Assembly: GCA_942492735.1 (NCBI GenBank) | Contig: OW818648.1 | Span: 1,860,001-1,924,000 of the forward strand | Direction of reading: 5' to 3' | Source of the DNA: Sporobacter sp942492735 | GTDB taxonomy: Bacteria; Bacillota; Clostridia; Oscillospirales; Oscillospiraceae | Length of the DNA stretch: 64,000 nucleotides | Shown here: positions 52,037 to 59,381 of the stretch, in pieces | Position numbering within the stretch: the stretch's first letter is position 1 | Layout: every line of letters starts with the position of its first letter | Notes under the pieces: generated by a model | Told to the model about the DNA's origin: nothing | The model's input: the letters and a program-made list of their open reading frames with translations, nothing else | Databases searched by the model: none | Translations under genes and position numbers: made by a program

Positions 52037-53530
52037 ATGGCACAATCTCTGACGTTTTGCGGTGTGAGTAAATCCTTCCCGGGTGTTCAGGCCCTTAAAG
52101 ACGTGAGCTTCTGCGTTAAAGGCGGACAGGTTATGGCGCTATTGGGTGAGAATGGAGCCGGTAAAAGTACGCTGCTTAAGATATTGAGCGGGGACCTGCA
52201 ACCGGACAAGGGACATATTAGCATTGATGGCGAGATGCAAAAGCTCACATCGCCTTATCATGCGATAAAAGCTGGAATAAGCGTTATTTATCAGGAGCGG
52301 CAGCTGGTTTCGTCCATGAGCGTCATGGAGAATATATTCGCCGGTGATTTGCCTGCCAAGAAAACAGGAATTCTTGATATTGCTGCAATGAAGCGCGAGA
52401 CTCAGATGATTTTGGACAAATTCGGATTGCGCATCAGCCCGAATGAGCTTGTAGGGAGACTTCCGATTGCATATCAACAAATGATTGAGATTATGAAAGC
52501 ATATCGCCGGAATTCTAAAATAATTGCGTTTGACGAACCGACGGCACCGCTGACCGAATCGGAAATTACCATACTGTTCAAGCTCATTGAACAGCTGAAA
52601 ACAGAAGGAAAAATTGTTATCTACATTTCCCATCGCCTGCCGGAGATATTTAGTATCTCAGATGAGATTACAGTACTAAAAGATGGTTGCCTTATCACCA
52701 CACTGAATACAGCGGATTCAACAGAAGGTGCGCTGATAAAAGCAATGGTAGGACGCGATATTGGAGATACATATGCAAAGCTCCGCAGGAATGACAAATT
52801 CGGCGATGTTCTTTTAGAGGTAAATGGACTCAAGACGGCGTATGTTCGAGACATTAGCTTTTGCCTTCGCAAAGGCGAAATCATAGGACTGGCCGGGTTG
52901 GTTGGGGCCGGACGAACCGAGGTCGCCCGCGCTCTGTTCGGCGCTGATTCGATTATTTCAGGCGAAATTAAAATAGAAGGCAAGAAGGTGGAATTTAAGT
53001 CGCCGAAGGATGCAATTGCCGCCGGTATGGCATTGTGCCCTGAAGACCGGAAAGATCAGGGCCTCGCGTTATTGCGTTCTATAACAGACAATATATGTAT
53101 GCCGGTATTCAAAAAGCTCCGCCGCGGGCTGCTACTTGACTCGAGAGCAGCGGAAGATCTTGTTAAGGACTCAATAAAACGATATTCGATCAAGACGCCA
53201 TCTTCTGATAAAATTGTGAGTCAATTATCAGGAGGCAACCAGCAAAAGGTCATCTTGGGCAGATGGACATCTGCAAAAATGGCTACTAAGATATTGATAC
53301 TTGATGAACCGACAAAGGGCATAGATGTTGGCACGAAGTCTGAGATATATCAGGTAATCTGTGATTTTGCCAAGGCTGGAATCGGCATTATCCTAATATC
53401 CTCCGAGTTGACGGAGGTCATCAATATCGCTGACTCAATCATTGTCATGCACAACGGCCATATCACCGGGCGCGTGGAGCGAAAAGAGGCAACTGAGGCC
53501 GGCGTACTTGCGCTCGCCATGCTTGATTAG
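52037..53530 (+). CDS. Sugar-type ABC ATPase with two nucleotide-binding domains (RbsA family)
   Basis: A 497-residue double ATPase. Domain 1: Walker A GENGAGKST near 39, Q-loop YQERQ, Walker B IIAFDEPTAPL, H-loop YISHR. Its signature is degenerate, LPIAYQQ in place of LSVGQQ. Domain 2: Walker A is GLVGAGRTE, degenerate as in most RbsA proteins, with an intact LSGGNQQ signature and Walker B ILILDEPTKGIDVG. ATP is probably hydrolysed mainly at the site made by domain 1 Walker A and domain 2 signature, as usual for this family. AAAGGAGGG precedes ATG 52037. Confidence 0.88.
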   Translation: MAQSLTFCGVSKSFPGVQALKDVSFCVKGGQVMALLGENGAGKSTLLKILSGDLQPDKGHISIDGEMQKLTSPYHAIKAGISVIYQERQLVSSMSVMENIFAGDLPAKKTGILDIAAMKRETQMILDKFGLRISPNELVGRLPIAYQQMIEIMKAYRRNSKIIAFDEPTAPLTESEITILFKLIEQLKTEGKIVIYISHRLPEIFSISDEITVLKDGCLITTLNTADSTEGALIKAMVGRDIGDTYAKLRRNDKFGDVLLEVNGLKTAYVRDISFCLRKGEIIGLAGLVGAGRTEVARALFGADSIISGEIKIEGKKVEFKSPKDAIAAGMALCPEDRKDQGLALLRSITDNICMPVFKKLRRGLLLDSRAAEDLVKDSIKRYSIKTPSSDKIVSQLSGGNQQKVILGRWTSAKMATKILILDEPTKGIDVGTKSEIYQVICDFAKAGIGIILISSELTEVINIADSIIVMHNGHITGRVERKEATEAGVLALAMLD

Positions 53531-53540
53531 GAGGAGCGTC

Positions 53541-54536
53541 ATGAGAATTAAGTCTACGCTGGAGCAATTTGTGAAATCCAAGGGCTTTAGCCTCGCTGTC
53601 ATAACAATCGTTCTGATTGTTATCTTTCAAATTATGAACTCGAACTATCTCAGTGGGGATAATCTGCGGAGCATTATGAATGCATGCAGCCTATCAGGGA
53701 CGATTACCGTGGGAATGGCCTGCCTGCTGATGAGCGGCACGATCGACCTTTCATCCGGTGCCATAGGTTGCCTTTCAGGCGTACTTGTGGCTGTGATGAT
53801 TAAGACCGGTATGGCATGGCCGCTGGCTGTTTTACTGACGATTTTATTCGGAATATCCGCCGGTTGGTTTAATGCCTTTCTGGCAAATATACTTAATTTT
53901 ATGCCGTTCATCGCGACCATCGGCATGGCGTCGGTGTGGCAGGGTGTTGCGCTTGTCATTACAGGCTCGCAGAATATTACAATTAATAACCACGTGTTCT
54001 GGGAACTCGGCACAGCGACACTCTGGGTTTTTCCGCTACCGTTTTTAATCATGATCGTACTCATGGCGGTATATGGATTTATGATCGCTCGAACAAGATT
54101 CGGCAGGCGCATCATGCTATGTGGCGGGAATAAAAATGCTGCGCGGCTTGCCGGCATTAATCCAAAAAGAATGACGACCGTCATGTTCATAAATAACGGC
54201 GCGATCGCGGCCTTAGCCGGAACTGTTCTGGCAGCCAGAATGCACAACGGGTCACCAACGTCCGTCCTCGGGTCTGAAATGGACGGCATTACTGCGGCCA
54301 TCATTGGAGGCGTATCGTTCATGGGCGGCGGCTCAAGTGGTATGGGCGCGGTGTTCTTAGGTCTCGCGATGCTGAATATTTTCAAGAATGGATTGACCGT
54401 TATACGCCTGCCTGCATATTGGCAAATCATTTCACAGGGCGTTTTGTTGATTCTCGCGCTTTTGCTGGATTACCTGCGTGAACAGCGAAGAGTGCGTGCT
54501 CTAAAGGCGACACCCGTGGGCGAAATAAAGGCATAG
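53541..54536 (+). CDS. Sugar-type ABC permease 2 (RbsC family)
   Basis: A 331-residue permease, paralog of the one at 51035. MSGTIDLSSGAIGCLSGVL and GGNKNAARLAGINPKRMTT match it, as does IIGGVSFMGGGSSGMGAVFLG and a shared C-terminal GLTVIRLPAYWQ. ATG 53541 follows GGAGGAG by 7 bases; longer in-frame starts lie inside the ATPase gene. Clear sequence difference between the two permeases supports a heterodimeric channel. Last gene of the operon. Confidence 0.85.
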   Translation: MRIKSTLEQFVKSKGFSLAVITIVLIVIFQIMNSNYLSGDNLRSIMNACSLSGTITVGMACLLMSGTIDLSSGAIGCLSGVLVAVMIKTGMAWPLAVLLTILFGISAGWFNAFLANILNFMPFIATIGMASVWQGVALVITGSQNITINNHVFWELGTATLWVFPLPFLIMIVLMAVYGFMIARTRFGRRIMLCGGNKNAARLAGINPKRMTTVMFINNGAIAALAGTVLAARMHNGSPTSVLGSEMDGITAAIIGGVSFMGGGSSGMGAVFLGLAMLNIFKNGLTVIRLPAYWQIISQGVLLILALLLDYLREQRRVRALKATPVGEIKA

Positions 54537-54556
54537 ACAATCACCTCGATTATGAT

Positions 54557-54590
54557 AAAAAGCCCCGTAATCGCAAAATTACGGGACTTT
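54557..54590. terminator. Terminator between convergent units
   Basis: AAAAGccCCGTAAT pairs with ATTACGGgaCTTTT around CGCAAA, with A and T tracts on each side. It can serve the ABC operon and the minus-strand bicupin gene. Confidence 0.8.
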
Positions 54591-54641
54591 TATTACATTA
54601 TTCACGCAGGGGTGCTCGTTTACCGCCGGATATATTGCAGA

Positions 54642-55667
54642 TTAGTTTTCATAAAGTGTTTTGGTGCCATCCCGATTTTTCCATGGTGAATCATGCGTGC
54701 AATCAAGGTCGATGACTAGGAACCCGAAAGGTCTGTCAACCCAGCGCGTAATCTGCGGAAGATGCGAAAAGCCCTTAGGCTGTACGTAAGCCGTTGGTTG
54801 GGTGCAAACATACCGTTCATCCTCTTCGCCGAGCGCCGTTTCACAGCATGCCCCCAAATTAAGCGGATCATCTGCGTCAAGCCCTATGTAGACAAGAACC
54901 TCCTCAGCCGGATGACTGTGCGACTCCCCGGCACGGTGCCATATACCTGGGTCTGTATAATGTCCCCAAAGTGTGTTGAGTTCAAAGCCCTGCATTGCCG
55001 AACCGAACAGCCAGATGATATTTTCGGCGTTACCGGGACCTTTATCACCTTTGTTCCTGGGGTGCGAGACGCCGCGCGCGTCCAGGTTGCTTTTTTGGAC
55101 AGCGAGGCCCTCTTCCGGGTTTGCGTACTGATCTTGGATGCGCAGACCTGTGACCGGATCGACAATCCATTTAAAAACGCGGGCATACTCCTTATATTTA
55201 TCGCTGCCGAGCACAGGGGCCTTCAGTGCGCTCGTCGGTATGACAGCCGCGCTATACACGGGATCAAGCGTGATAACATAATGCAAAAACGAATGCCTGA
55301 CATTGCTGACCTTCACTGGCCCATGCGGTGTACCTCTGGGGATACATACCACCTGCGTTTCGTTAAACGTATAACTTTCTCGTTCATCTCCGATTTCGAC
55401 AGTGACATCAGCGCCTAAGTCCAGCATGTCTTTGACGTTGGTGGATGCGAACACGAGCACCTCATCATAAGGATGGACAATCATGCCCTCCGTCGGGTGG
55501 AACTGGCAGGGCTCCTTGATAAATGCGAGGCATAGACTGCCGTTAAAACCCTCAAAATCTGTTGCGCCCTCCATCCAGAAAAGCGGAAAGGGATATAGCC
55601 CCTTCGGTCCCTCCCGCCAGATGAGCGGCTTTTCAAGTCGCTGGTGAATTCTTGATTTTTGTGCCAT
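54642..55667 (-). CDS. Bicupin protein of unknown function
   Basis: A 341-residue protein with two cupin domains. Domain 1 has HPTEGMIVHPYDEVLVFAS near 57-75, domain 2 has HRAGESHSHPAEEVLVYIG near 240-260. The two halves also share a following LDLGADVTVEIGDE / LNLGACCETALGEE block and a proline-glycine turn before a His (IPRGTPHGP / QPKGFSHLP), so the protein arose by internal duplication. Metal-binding His and Glu are more complete in domain 2. No specific family function is recognised; lyases, isomerases and dioxygenases share this fold, and a dioxygenase is unlikely in an anaerobe. A strong AGGAGG site precedes it. The amidohydrolase gene lies 75 bases upstream. Confidence 0.65.
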   Translation of the reverse strand: MAQKSRIHQRLEKPLIWREGPKGLYPFPLFWMEGATDFEGFNGSLCLAFIKEPCQFHPTEGMIVHPYDEVLVFASTNVKDMLDLGADVTVEIGDERESYTFNETQVVCIPRGTPHGPVKVSNVRHSFLHYVITLDPVYSAAVIPTSALKAPVLGSDKYKEYARVFKWIVDPVTGLRIQDQYANPEEGLAVQKSNLDARGVSHPRNKGDKGPGNAENIIWLFGSAMQGFELNTLWGHYTDPGIWHRAGESHSHPAEEVLVYIGLDADDPLNLGACCETALGEEDERYVCTQPTAYVQPKGFSHLPQITRWVDRPFGFLVIDLDCTHDSPWKNRDGTKTLYEN

Positions 55668-55742
55668 GTATAAACCTCCTAAATAATATCAGTATCGAAA
55701 AATTGTGAAGCTGCCACATGTACGCTAGTCGCTGAGGCTCCT

Positions 55743-56927
55743 CTAAGGTTTTTCCCTCAGTATCCTACCTTCTTTCATAACGAGACAGATGTTTTTTGTA
55801 CAGGTTATATCTGTCAACGGGTTACCATCAATGATAATAAGGTCGGCAAGCATTCCGGGCGCGATGATTCCAAAGGCATCACAGCCGACAATTTCAGCGC
55901 CGTGGCGGGTTGCGGCGATAATAGCGTCCATTGGCGGGATGCCCGCTCTGACGAAAAGCTCAATTTCTTTATGTACGGATTCGCCAACAGGGATAGCCGG
56001 TGTGCCGGCGTCTGTGCCCACGGTGAGCTTAACGCCTTGGTTATACAGATCATGCACTGCGCGCGCCTGGCTATTTTGGATTGATGAGTTGAATCCATAA
56101 TAATAAGCAGCAGCAAGCGTCGGTACAAGATAAGCATTGTTTTTTATAAACGCGTGAGCCAGTTCTTTCGGCAGGGGATCATTTTCATGACCGCTGCAGA
56201 TGAGATGCTCGACGGAATCGGCTCCCGCGCTTAAAGCCTCCAGCGCAAATAGGGGTTCCTGACAATGCACCATCGTTTTGTGTCCGAGTCGGTGCGCTTG
56301 CTCAATAACGGCTGATAAAATTCGTAAATCCAGCTTCGGTGCTTTAAGCTTGGGATCCATATAGTTATCGTCAGCCAGAAAACACTTTATATGGTCGACG
56401 CTCATCTGGAGCTGCCTTTTGACTTCTTCTCTGGCCTGCTGCTCTGTATCCGGCGACACGACAGCCTGGGTAAGCACGTCCTTTGAGGACTGCCAAACCG
56501 TATAGGCGGGATGCCCTCCGACAGGCTGAAAAGCCTTGCCGCATATGCTTATTCGGGGACCTTCGAGTTCGCCGGTCTCAATCATATTCCGAAACTGTAT
56601 CATATCGCTTTCGAAATCACCGCCGCTGCGGACGTTTGTTATGCCGAAATCCAACAGCCGATTCCTGTTGTCGGCATACCAACCGGTCGCCGGTCCGCCA
56701 AGGAGAGGAGCGTCTTCGAAGCTGAAAGGCCCGCCCAGATGGATGTGCGCGTCGGTGAGGCCGGGCATCAGCGTCCGACCTTGCAGGTCGACAACCTGCG
56801 CATATGAGAATTGTGCCGGACCTTGACCGACTTCTTTTATATACCGACCATCGACAACCACGTAAGCGTTTTTAATCGGCGCGCTGCTTAATCCGTCGAT
56901 AAGCAGCATATTTGAAAACACGATCAT
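55743..56927 (-). CDS. Amidohydrolase family metal-dependent hydrolase
   Basis: A 394-residue amidohydrolase of the imidazolonepropionase/prolidase-like group. H61 and H63 in DAHIHLGG bind metal, a Lys in HIKCFLADD near 185 can be the bridging ligand, HCQEP and VEHLICSG supply further His, and GTDAGTP near 310 the catalytic Asp. It hydrolyses a cyclic or linear amide, or another C-N bond. The C-terminal LADLIIIDGNPL closes the small beta domain. With the bicupin it may form a two-gene unit; the substrate is unknown. Confidence 0.78.
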   Translation of the reverse strand: MIVFSNMLLIDGLSSAPIKNAYVVVDGRYIKEVGQGPAQFSYAQVVDLQGRTLMPGLTDAHIHLGGPFSFEDAPLLGGPATGWYADNRNRLLDFGITNVRSGGDFESDMIQFRNMIETGELEGPRISICGKAFQPVGGHPAYTVWQSSKDVLTQAVVSPDTEQQAREEVKRQLQMSVDHIKCFLADDNYMDPKLKAPKLDLRILSAVIEQAHRLGHKTMVHCQEPLFALEALSAGADSVEHLICSGHENDPLPKELAHAFIKNNAYLVPTLAAAYYYGFNSSIQNSQARAVHDLYNQGVKLTVGTDAGTPAIPVGESVHKEIELFVRAGIPPMDAIIAATRHGAEIVGCDAFGIIAPGMLADLIIIDGNPLTDITCTKNICLVMKEGRILREKP

Positions 56928-57063
56928 AAGCTACCAGCCTTTGTTGTAATTCGGAGTTATAACGCGCGAGCATAGCAATATAAACTTATACTAAAAAAGA
57001 CTAAATGAGAAATAGAAAAAACGTTGCATCATATAAAAATAACGAATAAACGCCGTTTAAAAT

Positions 57064-57093
57064 GCCCCGTCCTGCATTTTGCAAAGACGGGGC
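57064..57093 (-). terminator. Terminator after the LysR-type gene
   Basis: GCCCCGTC pairs with GACGGGGC; on the minus strand an ATTTTAAAC tail follows. The hairpin lies 6 bases beyond the LysR stop codon. Confidence 0.75.
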
Positions 57094-57098
57094 GATCT

Positions 57099-58022
57099 TT
57101 ATTCGTGGACCTGTTTGCTCTTTGCCGCTGTCGGCTGTTTGGGATAGAGGTCAAGTACAACCTCACGGAATTTCAGAGCCGCATTATTCTTGATCACGCG
57201 CGGCCAGCCCGCGACGCAGTTGACAACACAGTCGTCACCGGGAATCGGGAGGCAGGTTAAATTCTCGGTGGAGTACAAGCTGACGAGGGATATCGGCACA
57301 ACTCCAATACCCACGCCGGCGTCAACCGACCAGAGAACCGCCTCCGATCTGTTATATTGGTTGATTATTTTCGGGTAGTAATTTCTCTGCTGGCATACAT
57401 TTTGGATTTCCTCCTTCAGCAGCGGCGCGCTCTCATAACTGATGCTGATAAATGGATAGTCATCAAGCTGAGAAAAATCATTCATATCTGTTATAGGCGG
57501 ATAGGACTTTGGCATAACGAGGCAAAGCATATCCTGCTGCGTGATGGTGTATTCCAAATTGACGTTGTCAGCAATCATATATTCGGCGATAAAGCAAAAG
57601 TCGAAGGTTCCTTTTGAAATCTCGTTCGTCTGCTCATACCCCAAGGCAATCGTCGTATCCACTAGAATATTCGGGTAACGCTTTGAAAACTCGGCGAGGC
57701 ACTTTTTATATGGCACAATGTTTGTATTCGCCACAATGACAGAGACCTTACCGGATTTGCCCTGCTTATGCCGTTGGACAAGCTGTGTCGCTTCATGCAT
57801 ATCCTGAAGTATATGAAGAGCCTGCGGCAGAAACAGTTCGCCTTCGGTTGTCAAAAAAAGCTGTCTCCCGACGCGGACAAAAAGCAGGACGCCAAGCTCC
57901 TCTTCGAGCAGGCTGATCTGGTGACTGACTGCCGGCTGAGAAATATAGTGCGTCCTTGCGACCTCTGAGAAATTCAGCGACTGCGCAGCCGATATGAAAT
58001 ATTCAAGCTTGTTGTTGTCCAC
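57099..58022 (-). CDS. LysR-family transcriptional regulator
   Basis: A 307-residue LysR regulator. The N-terminal winged helix (LEYFISAAQSLNFSEVART, SQPAVSHQISLLEEELG) is standard, and the rest is the two-lobed effector domain. It starts at GTG 58022, 9 bases after GGAGG; the ORF can be extended to 58040 but that would remove the site. It follows the single-domain ene-reductase by 27 bases on the same strand, so it is probably co-transcribed and may control both that gene and the divergent glycyl-radical gene. Effectors of this family are often small aromatic or organic acids. Confidence 0.88.
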   Translation of the reverse strand: MDNNKLEYFISAAQSLNFSEVARTHYISQPAVSHQISLLEEELGVLLFVRVGRQLFLTTEGELFLPQALHILQDMHEATQLVQRHKQGKSGKVSVIVANTNIVPYKKCLAEFSKRYPNILVDTTIALGYEQTNEISKGTFDFCFIAEYMIADNVNLEYTITQQDMLCLVMPKSYPPITDMNDFSQLDDYPFISISYESAPLLKEEIQNVCQQRNYYPKIINQYNRSEAVLWSVDAGVGIGVVPISLVSLYSTENLTCLPIPGDDCVVNCVAGWPRVIKNNAALKFREVVLDLYPKQPTAAKSKQVHE

Positions 58023-58049
58023 TTTCTGCCACCTCCGCAATAATCTGTG

Positions 58050-59180
58050 CTATTTTTTTTTGTCCAAGAAACATCCAAACCACTCCGCCGGTTTCATCTC
58101 TTTCGGCGCTTCCCGGCAAAATACGACAAACGACGAGTGCTTACCACAGGCATAACAGCCCGTACATTTCGCCAGCGTCACATCTCCGCCTTTCCATCTG
58201 TTCACAAGCGCTGGTTCACGTATCAACGGCTTGCACATGGAAAAACCCGTAATTTCGCTCTCGTTTAGGCTCCGATCCATGATAGCTGGCGAGCGCCAGC
58301 CAAAAACAGAGTAAATCGGGATTGAAACTTGCTCGGCGATTTTGACGGCAGCGCGGTAATACGGCGGCTCGTCTGACCTTTGCGGCTCGGGGATATATTT
58401 TTCAAGACATTCTTCCTTGGGGAATAATCCGGCACTGATTTCAGCGTAATCAAGTCCTCTGTCGCCAAGCGTATTAATCAGCCAAATAGCGTCCTCTAAT
58501 GATATCGAGGGATCGGTGAAATCGGAACAGTGTGTTTTTATACCAATGACAAAATCATCGCCGGTTTCAGCCCGGACAGCGTCATACACCTCAATAATAA
58601 ACCGCGCCCTGTTATCCCGGCTTCCGCCGTATTCATCAGCCCGTCTGTTTGAAAACGGACTGAAGAAGGCGCTGAGGAGATATCCGTGCGCATTGTGAAG
58701 CTGAACACCGTGGGCACCGGCAGCTTTTGCCTTTTTTGCGGCTATTGCAAAATCTTTAACGATACCGGCAATCTCTTTCTTGTTGATTTCTCTGGTCTCT
58801 ACACCCGGGGCTGTATCAATCGGCGAAGGCGCCAGCAAGGGATTGGGCAGCCCTCGTGACTTAAAACCGCTGTGCGCAAGCTGGACAATGAATACAGCGC
58901 CGTTTTGGCGCATTGTATCGCAGATGGGCTTCAGCTTTTCCGCATAATCCTCATGATAAGCAACAGCAATGCCCGGCACGAATAAACCGCTCTTGGATAC
59001 TTCGGTCATTCCGCTGATAATCAGACCGGTACCACCCTCGGCTAGCGCCGTATAGACATCATTGACCTTTTGATTAAGAGCGCCGTTAATGCAAAGTCCC
59101 TCTTCTGTCGCGCTGCGGCAGAGTCTGTTCTTAACGATAACTTTTCCGTTTAAGTCGACGGGATCAAATATGCTTCTCAT
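58050..59180 (-). CDS. Single-domain OYE-family NADH:flavin oxidoreductase with C-terminal Cys motif
   Basis: A 376-residue FMN barrel enzyme. LHNAHGYLLSAFFSPFSNRRADEYGG is the substrate and FMN site, with LAHSG upstream. Unlike the other five copies it has no FAD/NAD domain, yet it keeps a four-cysteine CTGCYACGK...FC motif near residue 345, the place of the [4Fe-4S] cluster in the large enzymes. So it may hold a cluster and take electrons from a separate partner. AAGGGG precedes ATG 59180, and a good promoter lies 50 bases up. Confidence 0.8.
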   Translation of the reverse strand: MRSIFDPVDLNGKVIVKNRLCRSATEEGLCINGALNQKVNDVYTALAEGGTGLIISGMTEVSKSGLFVPGIAVAYHEDYAEKLKPICDTMRQNGAVFIVQLAHSGFKSRGLPNPLLAPSPIDTAPGVETREINKKEIAGIVKDFAIAAKKAKAAGAHGVQLHNAHGYLLSAFFSPFSNRRADEYGGSRDNRARFIIEVYDAVRAETGDDFVIGIKTHCSDFTDPSISLEDAIWLINTLGDRGLDYAEISAGLFPKEECLEKYIPEPQRSDEPPYYRAAVKIAEQVSIPIYSVFGWRSPAIMDRSLNESEITGFSMCKPLIREPALVNRWKGGDVTLAKCTGCYACGKHSSFVVFCREAPKEMKPAEWFGCFLDKKK

Positions 59181-59229
59181 ACGGTAAAACCCCTTATATT
59201 CGTGGCGTCACAAACACGCCTTGAAAATA

Positions 59230-59257
59230 AGTATACCGCATGTGTTCCTTATGTCAA
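59230..59257 (-). promoter_or_regulatory. Promoter of the single-domain ene-reductase / LysR unit
   Basis: Minus strand TTGACA (59257-59252), 16 bases, TATACT (59235-59230). It lies 50 bases before the start codon in the divergent region. Confidence 0.7.
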
Positions 59258-59258
59258 T

Positions 59259-59280
59259 GTGATCTCAGCGTGATCGCAGC
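59259..59280. repeat. Tandem 11-bp repeat in the divergent control region
   Basis: GTGATCTCAGC is followed at once by GTGATCGCAGC, one mismatch, one helical turn apart. It abuts the -35 of the minus-strand promoter. A binding site for the LysR protein or another regulator is likely. Confidence 0.6.
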
Positions 59281-59381
59281 ATTGCTTATTGAAGTTGTTT
59301 ATATGTGACAAAGTAATTACTATTTCTCTTTTGATTTTCCATTCGATACAATGCTCATAGAGAAATCTTGGAGGTAAGGCT

